Below are positions 18,404 through 27,859 of a stretch of 64,000 bases of DNA, one piece after another. How positions within the stretch are numbered: the stretch's first letter is position 1; each line of letters begins with the position of its first letter. Source of the DNA: Trichomonas vaginalis G3 (Eukaryota > Parabasalia > Trichomonadida > Trichomonadidae); NCBI RefSeq assembly GCF_026262505.1, contig NC_067206.1:2880879-2944878 (forward strand), written 5' to 3'. Under the pieces are notes generated by a model. The model had not been told where the DNA came from. It worked only from the letters and a program-made list of their open reading frames with translations, and made no database searches. A program made the translations under genes and the position numbers.

Positions 18404-19256
18404 AAAGTGCTATTGGTTTTGTAAACTTCTTTGCTTTCAATTCATCTGGACCGTCTCTGTCACCAGTATATTGTATTTGAACTGTACCAACAGTTGAAAT
18501 ACCACCCATAAAGTCTTCTGAGTCAGCAAATGGAATGCCAAGCCAAAAGTTTGAACGGTCTCCATTTGTATATTGAGTTTTTTGACCTCCTGTATGAGTC
18601 CATACTTTCACATATGGCATAATAGAACTTTGCATTTCAGGGTTAATGGTTGTTGTGAAGTTGTTGTTAAAGTTCATAGCATCTAATGTCAAGTTGTATG
18701 ACCTCATATCCTCAACTGTAGAATATTCTTCTCTTGGATAATATTTGCCATCTATGTTTATATGATATTTAATACCAGGGTTGTAGAAACAAGAATAGTC
18801 ATTTATAGTTCGTCTGAACAGTACAAACATAGTATCTGCATGTTTCATTGCAGTTGTTAAAGCAATATCTGTTCTTGCACCTGGGTCAGCACTTTGGTTT
18901 CCAACTTCACCTGCAAAGTCTTTGACAGATATTTGGTGTATAGGGAACATAAGTGGAACTGCAATATATTTGGCAGCTAAAGCATTTGAAATATCTGGGT
19001 CCAACATATAGACTGCAAGTCTGCTTTCTATTCTCTTGCATTCAAACTGTTCGCATGTGAACTTAACTGGGTCCCAAGCAGTTCCAGCAGCATTGAAATA
19101 ATAGTTTACTTCATTGTTGAAGTTTGAGAAACCAAAGTCTAAGTCAACTTTGTCTTTGCAAAATTCGGCGAATGACGTTTGATTTGTTCCCTTTACGTCT
19201 GTAATAGTGAATGGGTCTTGTGTTGGTGCAATGACTAAGTTATTTTTGCTTGGAGT

Positions 19257-20260
19257 GTTTCGTACCGAAATGGCTCACAAAAAAAGTGACAGAAAACCTT
19301 AAATTGCGCGGCAATTTTAATTAAAAAAATAAACATTAATTTTTGTGATTGATATTATGCATTTTATTTATATTATATAAGATTTAAATTTAGGGGAAAA
19401 TTGGAAAAAAATAAGATTGGAAGTCTTTAGGTAAGAAGGAAAGGGCAAGAGATATATAGTGTACCTATATACCTCTTGCCCTTTCATTCTAAGTAGAAAT
19501 GGGAGAAACTTTGTCCGCATCATAAGTTATGCGGACAAAGTTTCTCCGATTTCTAATGGGAATTGCAGGCTATGAGGCACTGATATATAATCAGTACCTC
19601 ATAGCCTACAATTCCCCTTATTAGACTTCCAAACTTTGAGTTAATGTCTTGACATTAACTCAAAGTTTGGAAAACTTCTCGTAAGAATCAATCGTCAAAA
19701 ACCTCGATTGCAGTTATATTCATTGTGTTAAATTTGATTTATTTTGAAATTTTTATAAATTAAATTTTATATAACATAAAGCGTTATGAATTAGTATTTC
19801 CATATGAATTTTATCTCGAAAATAGTAATTCTGTACAGTTATATTTCGGTTAATTTTGGAAATTTCTAGGAATACTTTAAGATAGTATGATTATATATAA
19901 CTCTGCCTTCATGATTTATTTTAGCTTTCGCACAAAGCCAATCAATATCAATCTCTTCTGGAGAATGTCTTCTCATCTAGAATATTTTCAATACTTTACA
20001 TACAAACATTTTTATTTCTAAAAAACTTTTTAATTTTTTCTAGGATATATGAATGAAAATAGTTAGAACAAGATTTTGAAGCTCAAAACATTAAAAATTA
20101 TTAAAGATTTGTATAATATGATTAAAAATGGGAAATAATATGAGGCAATATAAAGGAATATGAATATTAAATAAATATATCTAAATAGAAAGAATCAGAA
20201 AAATCAAATTATTGGCGCCAAAAATGTCACTTTTTTTGTGAGCCATTTCGGTATGAGATA
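19257..20260. mobile_element. 1.0-kb transposon with 17-bp flanking duplication
   Basis: Flanked by TTATTTTTGCTTGGAGT at 19,240-19,256 and at 20,261-20,277, identical over 17 bases. The ends carry a 27-base perfect inverted repeat containing ACCGAAATGGCTCAC and an A7/T7 run then GTGAC, preceded by a few poorly matched bases at each tip. There is no transposase frame. The inside is AT-rich and holds a hairpin cluster at 19,417-19,672. It lies in the capsid-like gene of the virus-like element. A 17-bp duplication is longer than in the usual eukaryotic DNA transposon groups. Confidence 0.85.
19417..19672. repeat. Cloverleaf-forming hairpin cluster
   Basis: Three hairpins in a row, 19,440-19,484, 19,495-19,555 and 19,558-19,617, with stems of about 19-27 bp. 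They are closed by an outer stem TTGGAAGTCT (19,417-19,426) with AGACTTCCAA (19,623-19,632), giving a three-armed cloverleaf. A fourth perfect hairpin (19,627-19,672, CCAAACTTTGAGTTAATG stem) shares bases with the right side of the outer stem, so the two folds exclude each other. The third hairpin (AGGCTATGAGGCACTGAT) resembles an arm in the transposon at 29.6-30.4 kb. Confidence 0.85.
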
Positions 20261-21063
20261 TTATTTTTGCTTGGAGTAAGTTCAATAGAAATTTTTCCTG
20301 CCCAGTTTGGCAAGTATCTTAAAAACCTGAAGATGAGGAAAGATGACAAAGGAACTCTAAGTTTCAGTTTTACTTTAGTGCTGCAGTTTGTCCAGAAAGG
20401 TTAACATAAACTCCTGGAACGTTAGGGTCAAGTCTTCTTATTTTTTCAATATTTGCATACTGGTCTGTTTGTTCTCTAGCTTGTGGTTGTACTGAGTTTC
20501 TCAAAGCGAACCATTCATAGTTTGCCCATGTTACTGTTTGAACTAAGTCAGAGTTAGAATATATCTTATATCCCATGAAAACTTCTGGAGCATATTGGTA
20601 TCCGACATAGAAAATTCCATTGCAACCTTTCTTGTCAGACAACTTGGCAGAAGGTTTTATTTCAATGTCTTGTTCCACGTATAAGAATGAGTTGTCAATA
20701 GAAATAATATGAAACCTGTCGCAAGCAATATCTACTGTTGTTGAAGAGCCTTCTCCAAACTCACCTACGTTTCCATAAGAAACAGCAGTTGTATATTCGT
20801 AAGTTCCAGGAACTATTTCTGACCTTCTAATGGCATTGTCGCATTCGTTATACCATTCGGAAACATTTCCGTTCATGGCATCCAAAACTGTTGGCGTTAT
20901 ATTCTGAGCGGCGTACATTTCATATGGGTAAAAATATAGAATAGTTGGATTTATGTCATAATGTTTCGGACCAAGCTTTACTTTCTTCCTGACTGAGTTT
21001 TTAACTCTTCTTTTTCCTTCATTGCCACTACTTTCACTAGATGAAGTTACTTCTTCACTACTT

Positions 21064-21765
21064 TCACTTTGTTCTACTCTTCTTCTTTGGTGTCGCTTTT
21101 GGTAACTTGCCCTCTGCTTCAAGTTGTTGCATCTTTGCCTCATGTTCACCTAGTATGTTGTAAATTTCCCATGTCCTTTTTGCCTTTGGGCTCTGGTCGC
21201 CCATCTCAGGTAACCTATATCCTAGAAAGATTTTGTCATAGTTTGTATTTGAGTCTTCGCGTATTGTTTGCATGACTCTTTCCTGAGTTTCCGGTTCAAG
21301 CTCTTCAAACAGAGCTTGTCCATATGGAATAAGCTCGTTTCCAAATATATGTTTTTGTAGCCATTCTGGTTTTCTTTCCATGTTACCAATAATATCTTTT
21401 GTGAATGGGAAAGCTTTTACCCAATGTTTCAGTCTTGCGTCATTTATTTCTGTAGTTGGTTTTATTTTGTCAAGGAACATGTTTTTCAATACTAACATTT
21501 CATTTGGTACTGTCCATTTGAGTTTTCTTAAATATTCATCCCTTCTCGGTTCATTGTCTGCAAAGTAAGTTTTTATGACATTTTGCAAACTTTCGTTTGC
21601 AAGGTCATGTACAATAGGTTCTCTTCCTTCTCTCTCCCTAACTTTCTTTCTAAACTCTTCACCAAATATACCATCTCTATGGTTCTGTGTAGTTCTTTGA
21701 GATAAATGTTCTAGAACGTCAGGTGTTATATTTCCATCAGCCATGTTCATTTCATACTGGTCCAA
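21064..21765 (-). CDS. Unrecognised 233-residue protein of the element
   Basis: Starts MDQYEMNMADGNITPDVLEH at 21,765, is hydrophilic and helical, rich in Glu/Lys/Arg, with a basic C-terminal tail ATPKKKSRTK. Overlaps the start of the capsid-like gene by 86 bases in another frame, a tight arrangement typical of compact virus genomes. Part of the long minus-strand block 20.3-24.2 kb. No family recognised; a scaffold or core role is possible. Confidence 0.5.
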   Translation of the reverse strand: MDQYEMNMADGNITPDVLEHLSQRTTQNHRDGIFGEEFRKKVREREGREPIVHDLANESLQNVIKTYFADNEPRRDEYLRKLKWTVPNEMLVLKNMFLDKIKPTTEINDARLKHWVKAFPFTKDIIGNMERKPEWLQKHIFGNELIPYGQALFEELEPETQERVMQTIREDSNTNYDKIFLGYRLPEMGDQSPKAKRTWEIYNILGEHEAKMQQLEAEGKLPKATPKKKSRTK

Positions 21766-22807
21766 AATATCTGCATTTCATATCTTTCAATGGCATTAAA
21801 GCCGCGCTGAAAATACCAGCTATATCTGGTTCACCATTCACTTCCATTGCGTCTACAACTTCTTGGAATTGTGGTTGTAAGTTTATGAACCACCTATCCG
21901 GATTAGCTTTATGACCCCATCTCATTGTAGTTCCATAGTCTGCAGAAACAAAAGTAGGTTTGTTTCCATATTGGTTAGGTTCTGAATGAACTTTAAACAA
22001 TGTTTCATTTCTATATGTTTTTTGAAATTTAACCTTTTATTTTCACCGAGTTCAGCCAAAGATTGAACGTTATATGGTCGTAAGTAAAAAGGATTATTGT
22101 ATTTGCGTACATTTTCTTTCAGTACTTCCATTCTATGCTGAATATTTTCATCTGATGTTGGAGTCTTTTGTATGTCGGCGAACATTTTTCGATATTCTTC
22201 TACTATGTCAGCCGAATTTTTCTTAGACTCTTGGAAAGATTCCATATTCACCTCATACTCTTGTTGAGGGTCAAGATTTTTCGGCTGTTCCAAATCTTCA
22301 TCTAGTTCTGTGAAGTTAGTTTCCAAAGGAGGGACTTGTTCGTTTCCTTCAGGCTCTTCTAGCTGTTGTTGCTGAACTATTTCTTCCATGTCTGGTTGTA
22401 TCTGAACTTCTTCCTGTTGAGTTTCTTGTACCTCATCTGCTGGCATTTCATATATTCCGAGACCGTTTTTAACAAGTTCCCTATCTAAGTCATCCGACTC
22501 ATAACCTTTCTTCTTTCGTTCCGTCTCTATTTTTTACGCGTTTCATGAAGAGAGTTGAATTATCATTTAGCTCTGACACCAAATATCTCGGAGTAAATTC
22601 ATTCATGTCATTTGGATGATATGCTATTAAATCATATCCCTTAGCGAGCTTGTATTTTCCAGGTTTGAGATTATATCCCATTTGGTGCTGAACCATAAAG
22701 CTAAATAGGTTCGGGTCAGTATTTCCTTCCTTGAACTTTCTAATAGCTTCTTTATATCTGTCACTAAAGTCAAGAGTATCTGGGTAACCATAATCTTCCT
22801 TAAGCAT
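21752..22807 (-). pseudogene. Gln/Glu-rich structural-type gene region
   Basis: Minus-strand coding region with a start at 22,807 (MLKEDYGYPDTLDFSDRYKE), a Gln/Glu-rich stretch (ETQQEEVQIQPDMEEIVQQQ) near 22,350-22,440, helical charged sequence, and PNQYGNKPTFVSADYGTTMR near 21,950. The low-complexity acidic linker suggests a scaffold or tegument-like protein. It overlaps the start of the 233-residue protein gene. No family recognised; part of the decayed element. Confidence 0.4.
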
Positions 22808-22809
22808 TT

Positions 22810-23649
22810 TTAAGAATTCTTGGTTTCCTTGTTCTCTACTTCTTTTATGTCCTTGCTCTGTTTGTGGTTGTTGTTGTGCAGGTTTTGAACTGTTGGTTGT
22901 TGTGTGTTTTGAACTGTTGGTTGTGGTGCTGGATTTTGAACTGTTGGTTGTTGTTGTTGTTTTGGTGCATGCCTGTGTCTGTGTCCATGTGACGATGTAA
23001 ATGTTTTAGGTAGTCCTGGTGCAGGTGCTTCTCTTGGAGGGTTTGGTGGTATATAAGTTCCACCAGCTGGCACATATGTTCCATCTGCAGCATAATGTCC
23101 TACCTGACTTTTCGTTTTTAAGAAAGCATTTACTAGGTCTGTTTTGGTCTGTTGTAACTCTTTTTCTTGACTTTCCACAACAGTTGCTCTAACGGCGTCA
23201 TAGGCACTTTGAACTGCCTGTCTCGTTGCTGCATCTGTTATTTTCGTCATATTTTGTGCTACTTCTCTTAACTCTTTGTCGAAACCTTCAGACTTCAGTT
23301 TCTTTCCAGATGAGAAGTCGTTCACTAGTTTCACCTTACTATGAAGAGCTTCGAAGGCATTCTTAAAGTCAGCATTCATTAAAGCTTCATTTGAACTGTC
23401 TTCATCCGCTTGTATTTTTGTCCTTATTGACCCTATAAGTTGGGCTGCTTTAGCGTTGGCTTGGGCATCTAACCAGTCATTATTAGCTTTTATATATTCT
23501 GCGCTTTTCATTGCCTTTTGCATGGCTGCGTCGTTATTTTTACTTTCTTGTGCTAAGTTTTCATACTGTACGGTTTGGTTTTGCAACTGTAAAAGTTTTT
23601 CTGCCTTTACATTTGCTTCAACTTCTTTTTTATACTCATCGCTATCCAT
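22810..23649 (-). CDS. Coiled-coil, Gln/Pro-tailed protein of the element
   Basis: A 279-residue frame with ATG at 23,649 (MDSDEYKKEVEANVKAEKLL). Residues 1-170 are a long Ala/Lys/Glu coiled coil. Then comes a Gly/Pro segment (TYVPAGGTYIPPNPPREAPA), a His-rich spot (SSHGHRHRHAPK) and Gln/Thr/Pro repeats (PTVQN repeated four times). It ends 3 bases before the next downstream start and follows the 184-residue basic protein, so these genes were probably expressed as a set. A structural core role is plausible but not shown. Confidence 0.55.
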   Translation of the reverse strand: MDSDEYKKEVEANVKAEKLLQLQNQTVQYENLAQESKNNDAAMQKAMKSAEYIKANNDWLDAQANAKAAQLIGSIRTKIQADEDSSNEALMNADFKNAFEALHSKVKLVNDFSSGKKLKSEGFDKELREVAQNMTKITDAATRQAVQSAYDAVRATVVESQEKELQQTKTDLVNAFLKTKSQVGHYAADGTYVPAGGTYIPPNPPREAPAPGLPKTFTSSHGHRHRHAPKQQQQPTVQNPAPQPTVQNTQQPTVQNLHNNNHKQSKDIKEVENKETKNS

Positions 23650-23672
23650 ATATGTCTTCAGGGCTTTTTGTT

Positions 23673-24224
23673 TTATTCTTCATCTTTCAGTACTTTATAT
23701 TGAGTAGTATGGTTTTTCAAATTTATAACATCTTGTTCCATTTTTGCTACTTCTGCTGCTTTTTCTGACACTTTTTTCGCATATTCCTCTGTACTTAGTT
23801 CTTTCAGTTGTTCTTCTTTCTTCTTTTTCTCTACGTTTAACTCATTGAGTTTCTTTGTGTGTCTGTCATATTCTAGTTTCTTTTCGTTTTCACTTATTTG
23901 TTTCTGTATGTCTATGTTTGACTTTTTGACATCTGTTATTTGATTTTTGAGTGAACTCAAATTCATTTGACTTTGAGGGTTATAAGCTGTTCCGTCTGCA
24001 GCTCCACCATAGCCTGCCATTTTCGCTAAAAGTGCCGCTCTTAAACCTCCACTCTGTGCACCAATAACTCGGTTTAAAAGCATAGGGTTGCTTGACATTT
24101 GTTGCAACATAGTGGGGTCATTCATCATTTGTTGTTGCAACTGTTGTTGTGGTGTCAGTTTTACTATTGGATGTTTCAATGCTCCCTTCCTCTTACGTAT
24201 ATTCTTACGTAGCTTACGTGGCAT
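23673..24224 (-). CDS. Basic-headed coiled-coil protein of the element
   Basis: A 183-residue frame with ATG at 24,224. The start MPRKLRKNIRKRKGALKHP is strongly basic like viral core proteins. Then come Gln/Met-rich sequence (LTPQQQLQQQMMNDPTMLQQ), a Gly/Ala turn and a long charged coiled coil (KKSNIDIQKQISENEKKLEY and onwards). It is the first gene of the minus-strand block, read away from the motif-rich region 24,225-24,695. A DNA-binding core role is inferred from composition only. Confidence 0.55.
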   Translation of the reverse strand: MPRKLRKNIRKRKGALKHPIVKLTPQQQLQQQMMNDPTMLQQMSSNPMLLNRVIGAQSGGLRAALLAKMAGYGGAADGTAYNPQSQMNLSSLKNQITDVKKSNIDIQKQISENEKKLEYDRHTKKLNELNVEKKKKEEQLKELSTEEYAKKVSEKAAEVAKMEQDVINLKNHTTQYKVLKDEE

Positions 24225-24695
24225 TTTAAGTGAAGTTAAAAAGCGGTTTTTGACAGATGTTTATATGACACTTTTTGTTCAGCACAAAAAACTACTCGGT
24301 CAAAGTGTTGTCAGTTTTGTAAAATAACCGTCCTATCTCATTCTATAAGGGGAAAAGGCTTCTCAAAGTATACTTCCTTGGAACGCCTGTAACTTTTCCT
24401 GTAGCGACGATAGACCCTTACTTGTCCGGACAAAGTTATACTATTTTGAGTGCTCTACAAAAAAGTCAACGGCGACGACTCTCAAAAACCGTTGTGTAAA
24501 AAGTTTTACCGTTGGACAAAAAAGTATATATAGAAAACAAAAAACGTTTATAGTTCATTCAATATTTGAGATGGAACGGTTTGCCAACGGTAACTATTAA
24601 ATAAAATAAAAAAATAGAGGGGGTTACCGTTGACGAAAACGGTTTATTTTAAACTTTTCTATGAGTGGTCCGAAAAAAACAGTTCATTTTTCATA
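24225..24695. promoter_or_regulatory. Divergent control region with ACCGTTG/CAACGGT cluster
   Basis: Between the minus-strand block and the plus-strand gene at 24,696. It holds repeated copies of ACCGTTG or its reverse CAACGGT and close variants, at about 24,468, 24,487, 24,508, 24,573, 24,583, 24,625 and 24,640. YAACGG is a Myb-type binding core, and trichomonads have many Myb regulators. A TCATA initiator sits at 24,691-24,695 directly against the ATG. Mutual orientation of the sites also allows small hairpins. Confidence 0.5.
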
Positions 24696-25925
24696 ATGGA
24701 AGGAAGAAAAAATGTCGCAAACAATTCGTCGACTACCTCTGCAGTTAAAGTTCCTACAACTTATGTCTCACCATTCTCAAAACCCTTACGACCTCCTATA
24801 ATACCAAAGCAACTTCCTCATACAATTCAAGACAAATTGTTGGACAATATGCATTTGCACAAAGAAACAGCTCAGCCAACAGGTCAGGCAACAACAACTA
24901 TCGGAACAGAAGCATTTTCAGAAGAAGTTCATACCAATCAGACTCCAATCGAACATACAGAAACACAACCACCCGAAAATACAGAAACACATCCAATCGA
25001 ACATACAGAAACACATTCTGCAATGACCACTAGGTCGCAAACACGATATCTCGCCTTTAGCAAACAATTTAAGTCTCAAATTCAAGACACACAAGATAGC
25101 GACACTCCTCTTTCAGAGAAAGTTCGTAGAAAATACGCAAAGAAAAGGTTAGAATTGTTAGATAAGTTAAATGAACAGTGGGGTTCAGAAGACAATCGAG
25201 ATTATAACGAGATGTTTCAAGCTGTCATGGATGCCATTCAGCCTCTTGAAAACGAAATCAAAGACCCTGGCGTACTTGTTGACATGTTTGCTTCATATTT
25301 ACCCGTTACTGCCAATCTCATAGCGTTGCAAGCTATTGACCAGTTCATTCACTTGTTTCCAAAGAACTTGCAGAAGCATTTACAAGAAGTTAAAATTGCT
25401 GAATTTGTCCGTTTATATCCAAATTCATACAATTATTTGGAAGAATTGAATGAACATGGTGAAAGGTCATTCTATTTATATTTCTACACAAAAGACAACC
25501 AGTCAAAACGACTATACTGCATTGAACCTATGCCTCAATTCTTAGACAATTTCCACGTTATAACAACTGTTGCTTTAGATATTCCTGCCAGAGTTCCATA
25601 TGGAGGAACAGTAACTATCTCAAGCTTTCCCAAGGGCTATAAAGGAAAGCCTCTCACAATTGCAAAATTCACACACAGCAGTTGCCAATTTGTTCAAGAT
25701 GTCGAGTTCCATTTCCTCAACAATACGACTTTCATCATAGAGACTCCTCAAGAAGGTATATACAAAGTTTTCATCGCAGGATTTGTTGCTCCCAATGGCG
25801 AAGAAGAAGTCGAAGAAATCCTCACCTCAGAGAGCGAAGAAGAAGAAGTCGAAGAAATCCTCACCTCAGAGAGCGAAGAAGAAGAAAATTTCCAAGACAT
25901 TCAAGATTCAGAATATACCGAATAA
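24696..25925 (+). CDS. Unrecognised 409-residue protein with acidic repeats
   Basis: The ATG at 24,696 (MEGRKNVANNSSTTSAVKVP) is chosen over the longer open frame because a host-style TCATA initiator touches it. The N-terminal 120 residues are disordered, with repeats of HTETQPPENTETHPIEHTET. Then comes a helical globular region (residues about 140-330), a beta-rich part (PARVPYGGTVTISSFPKGYK), and two copies of EEVEEILTSESEE at the C-terminus encoded by a 39-base DNA repeat. No family recognised. Its position inside the mini-hairpin territory suggests it belongs to the virus-like element, but a host origin cannot be excluded. Confidence 0.6.
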   Translation: MEGRKNVANNSSTTSAVKVPTTYVSPFSKPLRPPIIPKQLPHTIQDKLLDNMHLHKETAQPTGQATTTIGTEAFSEEVHTNQTPIEHTETQPPENTETHPIEHTETHSAMTTRSQTRYLAFSKQFKSQIQDTQDSDTPLSEKVRRKYAKKRLELLDKLNEQWGSEDNRDYNEMFQAVMDAIQPLENEIKDPGVLVDMFASYLPVTANLIALQAIDQFIHLFPKNLQKHLQEVKIAEFVRLYPNSYNYLEELNEHGERSFYLYFYTKDNQSKRLYCIEPMPQFLDNFHVITTVALDIPARVPYGGTVTISSFPKGYKGKPLTIAKFTHSSCQFVQDVEFHFLNNTTFIIETPQEGIYKVFIAGFVAPNGEEEVEEILTSESEEEEVEEILTSESEEEENFQDIQDSEYTE

Positions 25926-26402
25926 AAAAATAATTTAAGACTAAAAATTTAATTTTATTATAATATTTTTATTTTTTTCATCTGGTCTTTGTATCATTCC
26001 TCCTCTAGTTTCTCCGGGGCTAGAGGGCGCAACGCGCCTGGAAGCCCCACTCACCTGACCTGAATTTTAATTCCACTTCTGATGATTAAGCATTTTAATA
26101 CTAGATGATTTTTCCAAATTTTTTTCGAATTTCGTTTTATCGTTTAAAAAACTTCAATTTTTTATATCAAAATTTGAAAATTACAGAAATTTTGGAAGAT
26201 TTCCAAAAATTTAAATCGATAGAATTATTCATTTATTGATGTTAATTTGATTAAGCAGGTTTTGTCGAATTCTTTCGACTGACCCATCAAGATAACTCAG
26301 ATTTAAAGTGATATATATAATCTACTCTAGCTATTAATAATATTTTTTAAATCAACTGATAATTATATTGTAGCCTATTCAATTTTTAAAATCATTTTTT
26401 CA
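25926..26402. promoter_or_regulatory. Element right margin and phosphatase promoter
   Basis: AT-rich. Contains the last GC mini-hairpin of the element (GGGGCTAGAGGGCGCAACGC followed by GCCTGGAAGCCCC, 26,017-26,047), the proposed element end near 26,055-26,061, then host sequence. A TCATT initiator lies at 26,392-26,396 with the A nine bases before the phosphatase ATG, matching the trichomonad Inr. No gene seen. Confidence 0.5.
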
Positions 26403-27320
26403 ATGAGCGAATTGAATCTAGATAAAATCCTTCAGCAAATACGTCAAGGCGAAAACTTGGAAGAAGGCGTCTTTGTATCTCTTCTCATGAAGTTGATGGA
26501 AGTTCTCTATTGTGAAAGCAATTTGATTGAGCTAACTTCGCCAATTACAATTTGCGGTGATGTTCATGGCCAGCTTTATGACGTTTTTGAACTCTTCAAA
26601 GCTGGTGGAGATCCTGCAACCACAAAATATTTATTTATGGGTGATTATGTTGATCGTGGTTACTATTCTTGTTTAACGTTCGCATATTTAGCAGCTCTCA
26701 AACTCAAATACCCAGGAAATGTATACTTACTTAGAGGAAATCATGAATGCCGTCAGGTTAATCAAATGTATGGTTTTTATGCTGAATGCACCTTATTATA
26801 CGGTCATAGCGGAGTTTGGTCACTATGCAATGAAGTTTTCGATTTACTACCTTACTGCGCATTAATTGATGGAGAAATATTTTCAACTCATGGAGGTCTT
26901 TCTCCCGAAATACCATTAATCGATAAAATCAATTCTATTAACAGAGTTGAAGACGTCCCAAGTACAGGGCCATTTGCTGACCTTACATGGAGTGATCCTG
27001 ATGATACAACATGGTCTCCAAATCCTAGAGGTGCTGGCCATTGCTTTGGCGAGCAACCAACAAGAGAATTTTGCCATCTAAATGGATTACGCTTCGTTAC
27101 AAGATCTCATCAACTTGTTATGCAAGGTTATGAATGGTACTTTAATAATCTTCTCGTAAATATCTGGTCAGCCCCGAACTACATGTACCGTAGTGGAAAT
27201 AAGGCGAGCGTCATGAAATATGCAGGAAAAGGAGAGAATGAACTTGTCATTTTTAATCCTTGCCCTGCTTCAGAAAGAAAGATACCAGCAGAACTCCCAA
27301 CCTCAGGATACTTCATATAA
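26403..27320 (+). CDS. PP2A/PP4/PP6-family Ser/Thr protein phosphatase catalytic subunit
   Basis: Metal-dependent Ser/Thr phosphatase of the PPP family, cytosolic or nuclear, normally held in complexes with scaffold and regulatory subunits. The 305-residue length is right for PP2A-type enzymes. Signature motifs are all present: GDVHG (52-56), GDYVDRG (80-86), RGNHE (111-115), a SAPNYMYRSGN block and a HGGLSPEIP block. The SAPNYxYRxGN block and the short tail favour the PP2A/4/6 branch over PP1. The C-terminus ends SGYFI where PP2A-type enzymes usually end YFL, the site of carboxymethylation. ATG at 26,403 with an Inr just upstream. Divergence from standard PP2A in the middle suggests a lineage-specific member. 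Confidence 0.95.
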   Translation: MSELNLDKILQQIRQGENLEEGVFVSLLMKLMEVLYCESNLIELTSPITICGDVHGQLYDVFELFKAGGDPATTKYLFMGDYVDRGYYSCLTFAYLAALKLKYPGNVYLLRGNHECRQVNQMYGFYAECTLLYGHSGVWSLCNEVFDLLPYCALIDGEIFSTHGGLSPEIPLIDKINSINRVEDVPSTGPFADLTWSDPDDTTWSPNPRGAGHCFGEQPTREFCHLNGLRFVTRSHQLVMQGYEWYFNNLLVNIWSAPNYMYRSGNKASVMKYAGKGENELVIFNPCPASERKIPAELPTSGYFI

Positions 27321-27498
27321 TTGTTGTATATATTTAGTAAAAATTATGCTTTTATTTCATATCTTTTTTAATTCTTTGCAATAAATCGAAATTAGAGCAA
27401 GAAAGATTCATGTCTCAGCATGCATTGAAGCTGGTAATTGTCTTTTCCTGGAAAATAAGTCTCAATACCTTATTATTTGCCTTAGAAAAATAAAAAAG

Positions 27499-27570
27499 TG
27501 GGCAAACCGTGAATCGAACACGGATCTATTGAGCCACAATCAACAATACTAACCATTATACCATTTGCCC
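27499..27570 (-). tRNA. tRNA-His (GTG)
   Basis: The reverse strand folds as a tRNA. Acceptor GGGCAAA pairs with TTTGCCC, the anticodon stem is GTTGA/TCAAT with loop TTGTGGC (anticodon GTG), and the T arm is CCGTG/CACGG around TTCGATT. The discriminator is A. A G precedes the 5-prime end in the genome (27,571), the place of the essential G-1 of tRNA-His. No intron. No CCA in the genome. Confidence 0.93.
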
Positions 27571-27859
27571 CTTACATTTACCCCCTAAAAATTTAAATCC
27601 AAGATACATAAAATGCACTTTCCATTCTCAACAACTCGAAATCTCGACTTTCTGACTGTCAACCAGACTTCCAAACAAGCTTATTGCATTTATTTATAGT
27701 TTAGATATCAACTATCGTAATTATGAGATTTTTCGATGATAGATTTTAGATACGTTAGAAATCAAAACGAGGCGTGATTGGGCCGATGATACCCATAACG
27801 TCTGCGCTAACATCGTGAATACTGTTTACTCAATCATAGAGAATGTGGTAAGCAATAGA

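Larger units (their letters stand above)
18297..21149 (-). pseudogene. Major capsid-like gene region with transposon inside
   Basis: The minus strand from about 21,149 encodes a basic, Ser-rich N-terminal tail (RRRVEQSESSEEVTSSSESS), then a beta-rich domain (YDINPTILYFYPYEMYAAQN, YVGYQYAPEVFMGYKI). Further beta-rich sequence lies at 18,297-19,256 (YIAVPLMFPIHQISVKDFAG, MPYVKVWTHTGGQKTQYTNG, NFWLGIPFADSEDFMGGI). The large size and beta content fit a double jelly-roll major capsid protein, as expected at this place in a Polinton. A 1,004-bp transposon is inserted at 19,257-20,260. Identity as capsid is inferred; no decisive motif is visible. Confidence 0.55.
1..26060. mobile_element. Polinton/Maverick-like virus-like element, partial in window
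   Basis: A continuous block of virus-type genes: integrase with the retroviral DDE fold, packaging ATPase, capsid-like genes, D5-like helicase, fibre genes and KilA-N genes. That gene set defines the Polinton/Maverick class and related Polinton-like viruses. The left end lies outside the window. The right end is placed near 26,055-26,061, where a GC-rich mini-hairpin typical of this block is last seen and the reverse strand would begin with AG, as Polinton termini do; this boundary is tentative. The element looks broken, with roughly ten or more breaks, and two DNA transposons are inserted in it. It is probably of moderate age, since many parts remain easy to recognise. Family-level assignment is firm, exact limits are not. 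Confidence 0.85.
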
